Shown: piece by piece, positions 1-8,042 of the stretch | How positions within the stretch are numbered: the stretch's first letter is position 1 | Layout of the letters: each line of letters starts with the position of its first letter | Origin: Paenibacillus senegalimassiliensis | Lineage (GTDB): Bacteria > Bacillota > Bacilli > Paenibacillales > Paenibacillaceae | Direction of reading: 5' to 3' | Length of the DNA: 64,000 nt | NCBI RefSeq assembly: GCF_001486585.1 | Contig: NZ_LN909046.1 | Span: 1,054,001 to 1,118,000, forward strand | The notes under the pieces: generated by a model | What the model saw: only the letters and a program-made list of their open reading frames with translations | What the model was told of the DNA's origin: nothing | Databases searched by the model: none | Translations under genes and position numbers: made by a program

Positions 1-1158
1 GCGGATGCTATTGGCCTTTCCGGATTGCTGGTAAAGTCGGCTCAGCAAATGATCACGACTGCGCAGGATTTGCGCAATGCCGGTATTGATGTGCCTATCA
101 TGGTGGGAGGCGCAGCACTGACACGCAAATTTACCAAGACGCGGATCCGTCCGGAATATAACGGGATGGTTGTGTATGCCAAGGATGCGATGGATGGTCT
201 GGATTTGGCTAACAAGCTAATGGACCCCGCTGCCCGTGAGAAAATGCGTCTGGATATGGAAGCGGAGAAGGAAGCAGACAGTGTCGTGGCTGTTGCCAAG
301 CCTCTGCCTGTATTAACCCGCGTTGAGCGATCCAAGATTTCAGCGGATGGGCCTGTGTATCTTCCACCCGATTTAGATCGGCACGTCCTGCGGGAATATC
401 CTATTGGACATATTACCCCTTATATTAATATGCAGATGCTGCTGGGGCATCATCTTGGCTTACGTGGTTCTGTGGAGCAACTGTTGGCCACCGGAGATGC
501 CAAGGCGGTGCAGCTTAAGGAAACGGTGGATCAGATTTTGCTGGAGGCCATGATGGACGGAATCGTACGCACACAAGCGATGTATCGTTTCTTCCCGGCG
601 CAGTCATCCGGCAATGATATCCTTATTTATGATCCGGCAGATACCAGTAAAGTGCTGAAGAAATTCAGCTTCCCCCGGCAAAAGGTGGAGCCGTTCTTAT
701 GTTTGGCGGATTTTCTGAAGCCTGTGGATAGCGGCGTAATGGACTATGTGGGCTTTCTGGTCGTTACGGCAGGTCAAGGCATTCGCGAGTTGTCGGAGAA
801 GTGGAAGGAGCAGGGAGAATATCTGCGCTCCCACGTGCTGCAAGCCGTTGCTTTGGAGGTTGCTGAGGCGCTCGCAGAACGGGTCCATCATATGATGCGT
901 GATACCTGGGGGTTCCCGGACCCGGCAACCATGACAATGAAGCAGCGCCATGGGGCGCGTTATCAAGGCATTCGCGTATCCTTTGGTTATCCGGCATGTC
1001 CGGATCTGGAGGATCAAGGGCCGCTATTTGAATTAATGCAGCCGCAAGATATCGGCATCACCTTAACTGAGGGCTTCATGATGGAGCCAGAGGCTTCAGT
1101 CTCGGCCATGGTGTTCGCCCATCCGGAGGCTCAATACTTCAATGTAGAGAAAGCTTAA
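1..1158 (+). CDS. metH: Cobalamin-dependent methionine synthase, C-terminal part (5' truncated by window)
   Basis: The reading frame is open from base 1, so the gene begins before the window; an internal TTG at 25 is not its start. The first residues (ADAIGLSGLL) match the end of the cobalamin-binding Rossmann domain of MetH, followed by the MVGGAALT strand and loop. The rest is the AdoMet-binding reactivation domain, with the signature Arg-x3-GYPACP near residue 320 of the visible part and the C-terminal LTEGFMMEPEASVS segment. MetH transfers a methyl group from methyltetrahydrofolate to homocysteine in the cytoplasm; this domain re-methylates oxidised cobalamin using AdoMet. The catalytic homocysteine and folate barrels lie outside the window, so their integrity cannot be judged. 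Confidence 0.96.
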   Translation, partial: ADAIGLSGLLVKSAQQMITTAQDLRNAGIDVPIMVGGAALTRKFTKTRIRPEYNGMVVYAKDAMDGLDLANKLMDPAAREKMRLDMEAEKEADSVVAVAKPLPVLTRVERSKISADGPVYLPPDLDRHVLREYPIGHITPYINMQMLLGHHLGLRGSVEQLLATGDAKAVQLKETVDQILLEAMMDGIVRTQAMYRFFPAQSSGNDILIYDPADTSKVLKKFSFPRQKVEPFLCLADFLKPVDSGVMDYVGFLVVTAGQGIRELSEKWKEQGEYLRSHVLQAVALEVAEALAERVHHMMRDTWGFPDPATMTMKQRHGARYQGIRVSFGYPACPDLEDQGPLFELMQPQDIGITLTEGFMMEPEASVSAMVFAHPEAQYFNVEKA

Positions 1159-1170
1159 GTATACTTTTTG

Positions 1171-1197
1171 GAAACCCTCCGAAACTCGGAGGGTTTC
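1171..1197 (+). terminator. Hairpin after metH
   Basis: There is a perfect 12-bp inverted repeat (1171-1182 with 1186-1197, 3-nt loop) 13 nt after the metH stop. No T-run follows, so it may be a weak or factor-assisted terminator, or a 3' stability hairpin. Confidence 0.6.
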
Positions 1198-1232
1198 AGC
1201 GGTTTAATTTATCAAGCGGAAGGACGATCGGC

Positions 1233-2162
1233 ATGGAACTTTATTTTTTGGGGACTAATGCAGGTGTTCCGTCGTTAGAGCGGAATGTGACCTCAGTGGC
1301 TTTACGCCTGCTTGAAGAAAGACGTTCTCTCTGGCTGTTCGATTGCGGCGAAGGCACGCAGCATCAAATTCTGCGCTCCCCGCTCAAACTGAGCAGATTG
1401 GAACGTATCTTTATTACTCATTTGCACGGTGACCATTTATTCGGCTTGCCCGGGTTGATCTCCAGCCGTGCTTATCAGGGCGGAGATACGCCGCTGGTCA
1501 TATACGGGCCAAAAGGTTTGAAGAAATTCGTAGAGACGGTGCTTGCGATAAGTGAATCCCGAATTAGTTACAAGCTGGATATCGTGGAGCATGACGGTGG
1601 CGTTATCTTCGAGGATGATACCTTTCGGGTGGAGTCGGCTTTGCTGGAGCATCGCATTGATAGCTATGGCTACCGGGTTATTGAGAAGGATTTGCCGGGT
1701 AAGCTGGATGCGGCTGTATTAGCTCGGCACGGGGTTCGTCCAGGTCCCTTATACGGACATTTGAAGAAGGGGGAGAGCATTACAACTCCCGATGGCTATG
1801 TCTTGCAAGCTCGGGATGTGCTTGGAGCACCCAAGGCAGGACGGATCGTCACGATTCTTGGAGACACTCGTCCTTGCACAGCCGTAGGGGAACTTGCACA
1901 AAACGCGGATATGCTTGTTCACGAGTCCACTTTCTTGCAGGAGCTTGTGGAGACGGCCCATGAGTATCATCATAGTACGGCTTATCAAGCGGCGATTGCG
2001 GCTAAAGAGGCCGGTGCCAAGGGGTTGTTGCTCACGCATTTCAGCTCCCGCTACAAATCCGATGATCAGTTGCTGCGTTTGCAGCAAGAAGCGGAGGCGG
2101 TGTTCCCAGGTGCGGTGTTGGCTCAGGAGCATGTGCTGTATCCTATCCAGAGACGATTATAA
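1233..2162 (+). CDS. rnz: Ribonuclease Z (tRNA 3' endonuclease)
   Basis: This metallo-beta-lactamase-fold endonuclease cuts the 3' trailer from tRNA precursors that lack an encoded CCA. The protein is 309 aa, normal for short bacterial RNase Z. The zinc motif H63-x-H65-x-D67-H68 sits in THLHGDHLFGLPG. The other ligands are at the expected places: H140 (LLEHRIDSYGY), D211 (GDTRPC) and H269 (LLLTHFSSRY). These positions match the numbering known for the Bacillus subtilis enzyme. The ATG start follows a GGAAGGA box. It lies between the metH hairpin and a separately promoted HAD gene. No residue is missing and the protein should be active. Confidence 0.97.
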   Translation: MELYFLGTNAGVPSLERNVTSVALRLLEERRSLWLFDCGEGTQHQILRSPLKLSRLERIFITHLHGDHLFGLPGLISSRAYQGGDTPLVIYGPKGLKKFVETVLAISESRISYKLDIVEHDGGVIFEDDTFRVESALLEHRIDSYGYRVIEKDLPGKLDAAVLARHGVRPGPLYGHLKKGESITTPDGYVLQARDVLGAPKAGRIVTILGDTRPCTAVGELAQNADMLVHESTFLQELVETAHEYHHSTAYQAAIAAKEAGAKGLLLTHFSSRYKSDDQLLRLQQEAEAVFPGAVLAQEHVLYPIQRRL

Positions 2163-2295
2163 TAAATATTTTCCGGGAAAGCGCAGGAAATGACAGGGCT
2201 GTGCAAGTGTTCGGGAGGGTTCGACGGAATGCTTGGCGAATGTGCGCTGTTTCTGGAATGTATTTTAACCCTTCAATAAAGCGCAACGGAAAAGT

Positions 2296-2325
2296 TTGCC
2301 TGAGCGTATGTATACTAGGTACAAT
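2296..2325 (+). promoter_or_regulatory. Candidate sigma-A promoter for the HAD phosphatase gene
   Basis: TTGCCT (2296-2301), an 18-bp spacer and TACAAT (2320-2325) lie about 35 bp before the chosen start. The call rests on motif match only. Confidence 0.5.
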
Positions 2326-2360
2326 AATAGAGACATTGCATCATGGGAAGGATGAACATA

Positions 2361-3161
2361 TTGCCACAGCTTTGGAAGGCCTTTCTGATTGACTTGGATG
2401 GTACGCTATACCATGGGCCGACAATGATACCGGGAGCGGATGACCTGATCTCTTTGCTGAGAAGCAGGGCTATTCCCTTCCTCTTCGTAACCAACAATTC
2501 CTCCCGTACTCCAGCAGAGGTCGCAGAGCATTTGCAAAGGATGGGAATTCCGGCAAAGCCGGAGGAGGTTTGTACTTCGGCAGTGGCGGCTGCGGAATAC
2601 ATTGCTGCGGAGATGGGGCAGCGGCGTGTGGCCGTAATCGGGGAGAATGGGCTATTGGAGGCGGTTCGGCAAGCTGGGCTTACGCTGGATGACGAGCAAC
2701 CGGAAGTCGTGGTCCAGGGCATTGACCGGCAGTTTACATATGAGACATTGACTCGTGCGGCACGCTGGATTCGCGGAGGCGCCGGGTATGTGCTGACGAA
2801 TCCCGACTTGCTTTTGCCTTCACAAGATGGTTTGATGCCGGGGGCCGGTACGCTAGGTGCGGCCATTCAGGCAGCAACAGGGGTGAAGCCGGTTATCATT
2901 GGCAAGCCCGAAGCACCGCTAATGAATTATGCCATTGCCCGTCTGGGACTGACGGCGGCAGAGGTGACCGTAATTGGAGATAATATGCATACCGATATCG
3001 CAGCAGGGGTTCGTGCTGGTTGCGGTACAATCCTGGCACTAACCGGGGTGACGACGGCTGATAATTTGCCTGGCTATATTGAGTCCGCTGGCGTACATCC
3101 GGATGTCGTCTGTCATACGCTGGAAGAGGTTGCGGAGCGAATTAAGCAGAGCAGCCACTAA
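2361..3161 (+). CDS. HAD-IIA family phosphatase (NagD/AraL type)
   Basis: This is a cytoplasmic haloacid-dehalogenase-fold phosphatase of the C2-capped NagD/AraL class, which hydrolyses small sugar phosphates or nucleotides; the exact substrate cannot be told. All four HAD motifs are present: DLDGTLY with the nucleophile Asp, TNNSSR, the Lys in GKPEAP, and GDNMHTDI for Mg binding. The TTG at 2361 is chosen because GGGAAGG (2345-2351) stands 9 nt before it and the protein then begins just before the first beta strand, as in relatives. An in-frame ATG at 2343 has no such site. The product is about 266 aa, the usual family length. It is followed 35 bp later by the DNA-repair pair and may be co-transcribed with it. 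Confidence 0.88.
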   Translation: MPQLWKAFLIDLDGTLYHGPTMIPGADDLISLLRSRAIPFLFVTNNSSRTPAEVAEHLQRMGIPAKPEEVCTSAVAAAEYIAAEMGQRRVAVIGENGLLEAVRQAGLTLDDEQPEVVVQGIDRQFTYETLTRAARWIRGGAGYVLTNPDLLLPSQDGLMPGAGTLGAAIQAATGVKPVIIGKPEAPLMNYAIARLGLTAAEVTVIGDNMHTDIAAGVRAGCGTILALTGVTTADNLPGYIESAGVHPDVVCHTLEEVAERIKQSSH

Positions 3162-3196
3162 TACATTACTCTTATGAATGAAGGGAACGATGAACC

Positions 3197-4015
3197 ATGC
3201 CGGAATTGCCGGAGATGGAAAATTACCGAATAAAGCTATCACAACAAATTCTGGATACGCCTATAAGTAAGGTAGTTGTTAATCGTGAGAAGTCGGTCAA
3301 TGTGGACGCCGATATTTTTATCCGGGAACTGACAGGGAGACAGGTCATTTTCGTTGAGCGTCGGGCGAAGCATCTGCTTTTTCACCTCGATAACGGAAAA
3401 AGACTGCTGCTTCATTTGATGCTTGGCGGGCTGCTTTATTTAAGCAGTAAGGACGACCAACCCGATCGGACCACCCAAATCGAAATTACTTTTGGCGATG
3501 ATTTGGTGCTTTACTTTATTGGATTGCGACTTGGTTATTTGCATCTACATAGTGCCAAGGAGGCCGAGGATTTACTGGCTCATTTGGGGCCGGAGCTGCT
3601 GGACCGGAGGATGAATGAAGCGCGGTTCACAGCCCTTCTGCGCAAACGGCGCGGCAGCTTGAAGACGACACTGGTGAACCAGGACGTAGTAGCCGGTATC
3701 GGCAATTGCTATGCAGATGAAATTGCCTTTGCGGCTGGTCTCCTGCCGACGGTCAAGCTTCAAAGTTTAAGCGATGAAGACTTCTCCCACTTGTACCAAG
3801 CCGTTCGTGACGTGCTTACGGAGGCGACAGAGGTGGGCGGATACATGGAAATGCCGCTGACTCCCGATGATAAGCTGACTGGGGGAGCGAATGATTGGTG
3901 CCGGGTATACGACCGGGAGGGGGAGACCTGTCCGCGATGTGGGGACCGCATCGTTAAGGGTGAGATGAACGGGCGCAAAGTGTTCTACAGCCCGGGCTGC
4001 CAGCATGACCGATGA
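3197..4015 (+). CDS. Divergent Fpg/Nei family DNA glycosylase, one zinc ligand replaced by Ser
   Basis: This belongs to the Fpg/MutM-Nei family, which removes oxidised bases and nicks the abasic site. The N-terminus MPELPEME supplies the catalytic Pro/Glu, the beta-clamp Lys is K58 (RRAKHLL), and the H2TH region is clear (VNQDVVAGIGNCYADE). The C-terminal zinc finger is abnormal: C245, C248 and C268 are present, but the third ligand position is S265 (codon AGC at 3989-3991). The intercalation loops also differ: HLMLGG replaces the usual HLxMxG, and FIGLRLGY replaces the usual RxFG context. It is therefore a divergent branch rather than standard MutM. The stop overlaps the nfo start (ATGA), so glycosylase and AP endonuclease are translationally coupled. 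It is 272 aa, normal length. Confidence 0.88.
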   Translation: MPELPEMENYRIKLSQQILDTPISKVVVNREKSVNVDADIFIRELTGRQVIFVERRAKHLLFHLDNGKRLLLHLMLGGLLYLSSKDDQPDRTTQIEITFGDDLVLYFIGLRLGYLHLHSAKEAEDLLAHLGPELLDRRMNEARFTALLRKRRGSLKTTLVNQDVVAGIGNCYADEIAFAAGLLPTVKLQSLSDEDFSHLYQAVRDVLTEATEVGGYMEMPLTPDDKLTGGANDWCRVYDREGETCPRCGDRIVKGEMNGRKVFYSPGCQHDR

Positions 4016-4860
4016 GCTTGCAATTAGGTGGCCATGTCAGCATTCGGGATGGTTACCTCGGTGCTGCTAAGTCAGCCCTTCGCATGGGGGCAGGAGCGTT
4101 TCAGTTTTTCCCAAAAAATCCGCGCAGCCTGAAGCTGAAATCCTTTGACTCAAGGGATGCTGAAAGCTGTCGGAGCTTCTGCTCCGCACAAGGTCTGATC
4201 TCCGTCGCACATACACCGTATCCCAGCAATTTGGCGGTTAGCTCAGAGACAGAGCCGATGTTATTTCGCCAGGTTGTGGACTCGCTGCGCAATGATCTGG
4301 AGATTGCTGAGGCCTGCGGCTCAATTGGGATCGTTGTTCATTTTGGCACATTTAAGCAAGGAAGCCCCTTACAAGGTTATCAAAATATTATACAATGTAT
4401 AAATAATGTACTCTCTGACTGGAAAGGATCGGCAAAGCTGTTAATTGAAAACCAGGCAGGAGATCATGGCTCCATGGGGATGACGCTTGAGGAATTGGTG
4501 CAGGTTCGCAAGCTATGTGACCATCAGCAACACATTGGCTTTTGCCTGGATACTTGTCATGCCTTTGCGTCAGGGATGTGGCAGGGAGCTACGGATAAGA
4601 AATTTGCCGACAAAGCTGAGCAGCTTGGCTATTGGGATGGCTTATGCGTGGTTCATTTAAACGATTCGAAATATCCGGTATCTTCACGCAAGGACCGTCA
4701 TGCCCGTGTCGGTCAAGGCTACATCGGAGAAGAGGGCTTTCGTCGCCTTCTGCAGATGGATGCCATCCGGAAGTCGCCACTGATTATGGAGAGCGAAACC
4801 GGGAAAGACGGGACCTATAGAGAGGATTTGGAGCGAGTGAGGCGGTGGGTGGAAGCCTAG
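4012..4860 (+). CDS. nfo: Endonuclease IV (AP endonuclease)
   Basis: This zinc-dependent TIM-barrel endonuclease cleaves 5' of abasic sites in base-excision repair. The family motifs appear in order: HTPYPSNLA, VVHFGT, IENQAG, CLDTCHAFASG, HLNDSK, then the SRKDRHARVGQGYIG stretch that supplies metal-binding Asp and His, and ESETG near the end. It is 282 aa, the family norm. Its ATG overlaps the stop of the preceding glycosylase by 4 bp, which suggests that excision and strand incision are made together. It ends 31 bp before the next gene, with no terminator seen between. Confidence 0.95.
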   Translation: MSLQLGGHVSIRDGYLGAAKSALRMGAGAFQFFPKNPRSLKLKSFDSRDAESCRSFCSAQGLISVAHTPYPSNLAVSSETEPMLFRQVVDSLRNDLEIAEACGSIGIVVHFGTFKQGSPLQGYQNIIQCINNVLSDWKGSAKLLIENQAGDHGSMGMTLEELVQVRKLCDHQQHIGFCLDTCHAFASGMWQGATDKKFADKAEQLGYWDGLCVVHLNDSKYPVSSRKDRHARVGQGYIGEEGFRRLLQMDAIRKSPLIMESETGKDGTYREDLERVRRWVEA

Positions 4861-4891
4861 TGCTGAATACCGCGGGAAAGGAAGAACACTA

Positions 4892-6271
4892 TTGATTCAT
4901 GTATATATGGACGATTTTCGCAGGTGTCCGCAAGGATTTACGTTGGCGCGCACCGTCGAAGAGTGTCTGGAACTGTTCCGCTTGACGGAGGTTGATATTT
5001 TATCGCTTGATTATGATATGGGACTGGGTGAACCGACAGGAACGGAAATGGCAGCAGCCCTGGTTCGTGAAGGAAAGTTCCCGCGCGAAATTTATCTGCA
5101 TACCTCCAGCATGGCGGGCAAGAAGAGCATGTACGAAATTTTATATCCAAATCTTCCGCCACAGGTGAAGTTGCATAATGGACCGATACCATTTGAGCGT
5201 CTGGAGGACATTGCCAAGAACTGCAAGGTGCCGCCTGAGTCCAAATGGATTTGTACGGCGAATCATGGCTTTGCTCCCTATGCGCAGGAGGAATTGCGCC
5301 GTACCTTTGGAAGTGTCAAGAGCACGATGCTGGTGCCTGGTGAAGCGTTTATTGCGACATTGCAGGCCATACCGGAGGATGTCCATCACCGGCTGGTCCA
5401 AGCGCCGCCAGTCTTTCTACGTCATACGTTCCTGGTGGATTGGGAGTGGTCTCCGGCAGAGCAAGAGACTAACCAAGAGGAAAGCTGGCTTGTTCCACTG
5501 CGTAAATATCTTATGGCTGATTTCCGCTTACCGGCAGCCAAGATAGCCATACAGGCCCGGAAATCAGAGCAATCACTTTGGCCAGGGTCGGCAGCGGAGC
5601 TGAAAGACCGCTTGCAGGAAGAATTGAAGGATGTAGCGGGAGCTGAATTTGTTGTGCGAGAGGCCGATTGGATTATCTCGTTGTTTGCTTCCGGAGATAG
5701 CATATACGCAGGGGTGTCCCATCCTCAGGATAACTTGTCGGACTGGAACGGTGGAGCCATCCGTTTCCGCAAGGAGGACGGGCAAATATCCCGAGCCAAA
5801 TTCAAGTTGTTAGAGGCAGAGGTTGCCTTTGGTATTCCGTTTGCTTCGTTCCGTGAAGCGCTAGACATCGGCGCGGCTCCGGGAGGATGGACCTCATTTC
5901 TACTAGAACGGGGGCTCAAAGTTACGGCAGTAGATACCGCTAAGTTGGATGCATCTTTATTGTCTTCACCGAAGTTGACCTTCTTGCAGCGGAACGCGAA
6001 CAACGTAAAGTTCAAGGACAATCAATTCGATCTGCTAGTCTGCGATATGAGTTGGAGTCCAAAGCTGACGGCCAGGTTGGTTACTGAGCTGTTGTATGCT
6101 CTGGCGCCAGGCGGAACAGTCGTTGTGACTGTCAAGCTGCTAACCAAGAAGCCGATGGCTTTGATTCAAGAAGTTACCGGGATGTTCCAGGAGGCCCGGT
6201 TGCAAGTCCAGCAAGCCAAGCAATTGTTCCATAATCGCGATGAAATTACATTATATATGATTAAATATTAA
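4892..6271 (+). CDS. Receiver-like (cREC-type) domain fused to an RlmM-like RNA 2'-O-methyltransferase
   Basis: This is a two-part protein of 459 aa. Residues 1 to about 105 resemble the small receiver-like domain catalogued as cREC, 'cyclic-phosphate processing receiver': MDD at 6-8, LSLDYDMG around 38-44 and LHTSSMAG near 70. The C-terminal part is a FtsJ/RrmJ-type methyltransferase most like 23S rRNA methyltransferase RlmM. Visible motifs are LDIGAAPGGWTSFLL for AdoMet, LLVCDMSW with the catalytic Asp, VVTVKL with the catalytic Lys, and LFHNRDEITLY with the last acidic residue. The middle region (about 110-200) may be a THUMP-like RNA-binding part. The start is TTG with GGAAAGGAAG about 8 nt upstream. 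RNA 2'-O-methylation is inferred from family; the role of the receiver-like part is unknown. Confidence 0.8.
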   Translation: MIHVYMDDFRRCPQGFTLARTVEECLELFRLTEVDILSLDYDMGLGEPTGTEMAAALVREGKFPREIYLHTSSMAGKKSMYEILYPNLPPQVKLHNGPIPFERLEDIAKNCKVPPESKWICTANHGFAPYAQEELRRTFGSVKSTMLVPGEAFIATLQAIPEDVHHRLVQAPPVFLRHTFLVDWEWSPAEQETNQEESWLVPLRKYLMADFRLPAAKIAIQARKSEQSLWPGSAAELKDRLQEELKDVAGAEFVVREADWIISLFASGDSIYAGVSHPQDNLSDWNGGAIRFRKEDGQISRAKFKLLEAEVAFGIPFASFREALDIGAAPGGWTSFLLERGLKVTAVDTAKLDASLLSSPKLTFLQRNANNVKFKDNQFDLLVCDMSWSPKLTARLVTELLYALAPGGTVVVTVKLLTKKPMALIQEVTGMFQEARLQVQQAKQLFHNRDEITLYMIKY

Positions 6272-6314
6272 TGTGATTAATTATAGGCTGAGAAGTGTTT
6301 TTCGAAAATAGAGC

Positions 6315-6344
6315 TTTACATTTACTACCCAGTTGTTTTATACT
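6315..6344 (+). promoter_or_regulatory. Candidate promoter of the Tad-like locus
   Basis: TTTACA (6315-6320), an 18-bp spacer and TATACT (6339-6344) lie upstream of a long hairpin and the kinase gene. A transcript would start near 6351 and run into the hairpin before the first gene. Confidence 0.45.
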
Positions 6345-6371
6345 GATTGCAAAATTATACATCGACCGTAC

Positions 6372-6444
6372 AAAGGGAAAGCATCCCATGTCATCGTTTT
6401 TGGCCTAACGGCTAGAGCGACGATATGGAGGCTTTCCCTTTTTT
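6372..6444 (+). terminator. Long terminator-like hairpin in the 5' leader of the kinase gene
   Basis: An 11-bp perfect outer stem (AAAGGGAAAGC at 6372-6382 with its complement at 6431-6441) encloses a second stem of about 11 bp with one mismatch and a small GCC-TAAC-GGC tip; six T residues end at 6444. Only about 15 bp separate the T-run from the kinase ribosome binding site, too little for another promoter. It is either the terminator of the upstream methyltransferase gene or an attenuator in the leader of the Tad-like locus. It does not match the c-di-GMP-I riboswitch consensus that I know. Confidence 0.65.
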
Positions 6445-6472
6445 GCGTGCGGTCAGGGAAGGAGGTTAACAA

Positions 6473-8026
6473 ATGCGCTTCGTTTCCAAGCTGGATCCAG
6501 GGAAGGTACTCGCCGAGCGTTACCGGGTGGAGCGACTGCTGGGGCAGGGTGGAATGAGCAGGGTCTATCTGGCCGCAGATTTGAAGCTGCGAGGGAAGGT
6601 GTGGGCTGTCAAGGAATGTCTCACCCGCCCAGGGGAGCCCTTGCTGGTGGCCCGGGAGGCGGAGTTACTTATTTCTCTCAACCATCATCGGTTACCCCGA
6701 ATCGTAGATTTTATTGATGCTGATCAGGATGGGTATTCGTATATCGTGATGGATTTTATGGAAGGTGTTCACTTGGATCGCTATGTGGGCACAAGAACCG
6801 AAGGGCTCAAGGTGGAAGAATTAGCCCGGTTTGGCTTGCAGATGCTGGAGGGATTGCAATACTTGCATAACCATCAACCTCCAATCATTCATCGGGATGT
6901 CAAGCCATCTAACGTGCTGGTAGACGGCAAAGGGCAACTGAAATTTGTCGATTTTGGCATTGCTCGTATGTTCGCGGAGAGCAAAACAGAGGATACTGTG
7001 CAGCTTGGGACGGTAGGGTTTGCTGCACCCGAGCAATACGGGGGTAGGCAAAGTGATCCTCGTTCTGATTTGTACTCGCTTGGGGCTGTGATGCTCTATT
7101 TGGGGAGCGGTTGCCGATTTAGCGTTTGGTCGCAGGAGGCGGCGAGTATATTTCGTACCCAGGGACACGGCCCTTTGCTTTCTATTGTAAGTCGCCTGCT
7201 TATGCAGAATCCTGAGGACAGGTATGCTTCGGCAGAAATGGTAATCTCGGCATTACGAGAGGCGGTGCCTGGCGCCGCGGACAATTACCCAAAGACATCT
7301 AGGAGGCCAAATCAAGCAAGTTCTGTTGTTCACCCTCGCAACGGACGTACGCTCGTCCTAGCTCTGATGGGTGCATCTTCCGGGGTGGGCACGACAAGTG
7401 CGGCTATCACCTTGGCCCATGTGCTATCGAGGCATTTCAAGCGGGTAGCGATGGCAGAGATGGACCCCAGAGCAACGGCGTTTCAACGTCTTGCTCATAT
7501 GAGTGAGGATGATGGTCTATCGACGAGATCCACTTCGAGCAGTACATTTCGTATTTTCGGTGTCGTTTACGCCAAGCCATGCGCTCGTTCCGAATTTATC
7601 GACTTGCTAACCCAAGGGCTGGATTGCGTGGTCTGCGATTTGGGTGCTGCAAGAGGCAGCGAGTTGTTGGAGGAATTCCAGCGTGCTGACTTGTCCATTG
7701 TAGTAGGGTCTGGCGCGGTGTGGAGAAGTGAAGAATTGACACGGTTCGAAGAAGCGACGAAGGCTGGGGGAAAGCTACCCCTGGACTTGCGGTTCTGCAT
7801 TCCTTTCGCTGCGCCATCAACAATCCGTCGTTTGGGTAAATTGCTGCATACCAAAAATGTCTACGGGCTGCCTCCCGAGCAGGAGCCCTTTGAACCGGGA
7901 GCGGATAGCACTGCGGTGATGGAAATGATCTGCTCTGATTTGTTACCGCGCTATGGCGGGGCTACAGGAACGGCCCTGCAACGCATCATGCATAGGTCAA
8001 GTTATTTGATTAAGCCGAAGAGGTAG
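6473..8026 (+). CDS. Hanks-type Ser/Thr protein kinase fused to a degenerate ParA/MinD-like domain
   Basis: Residues about 16-265 form a eukaryotic-type protein kinase: glycine loop GQGGMSRVY, VAIK-type Lys K47 (WAVKE), HRDVKPSN (140-147), DFGIA (160-164), APE (185-187) and RSDLYSLG. All catalytic residues are present, so it should be active. No TM segment is visible, unlike PrkC. After a linker, residues about 292-517 begin with LVLALMGASSGVGTTSA, laid out like the deviant Walker A of MinD/ParA/CpaE but lacking both lysines, so ATP hydrolysis there is unlikely. The start has GGAAGGAGG upstream. It opens a run of closely spaced genes for a Tad-like machine and probably phosphorylates a component of it. 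The substrate is unknown. Confidence 0.85.
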   Translation: MRFVSKLDPGKVLAERYRVERLLGQGGMSRVYLAADLKLRGKVWAVKECLTRPGEPLLVAREAELLISLNHHRLPRIVDFIDADQDGYSYIVMDFMEGVHLDRYVGTRTEGLKVEELARFGLQMLEGLQYLHNHQPPIIHRDVKPSNVLVDGKGQLKFVDFGIARMFAESKTEDTVQLGTVGFAAPEQYGGRQSDPRSDLYSLGAVMLYLGSGCRFSVWSQEAASIFRTQGHGPLLSIVSRLLMQNPEDRYASAEMVISALREAVPGAADNYPKTSRRPNQASSVVHPRNGRTLVLALMGASSGVGTTSAAITLAHVLSRHFKRVAMAEMDPRATAFQRLAHMSEDDGLSTRSTSSSTFRIFGVVYAKPCARSEFIDLLTQGLDCVVCDLGAARGSELLEEFQRADLSIVVGSGAVWRSEELTRFEEATKAGGKLPLDLRFCIPFAAPSTIRRLGKLLHTKNVYGLPPEQEPFEPGADSTAVMEMICSDLLPRYGGATGTALQRIMHRSSYLIKPKR

Positions 8027-8042
8027 GGAAGGAAGCTGAAAC

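Noticed and set aside
2201..2392. A 63-codon frame before the HAD phosphatase
   Set aside because: It overlaps the promoter and start of the HAD gene and shows no protein-like pattern.
6372..6444. c-di-GMP-I (GEMM) riboswitch in the Tad-like leader
   Set aside because: The GGCCTAA fragment looked suggestive, but the GCAAA core and the tetraloop-receptor elements are absent.
6333..6557. A 74-codon frame over the kinase leader
   Set aside because: It runs through the long hairpin and into the kinase gene in another frame.
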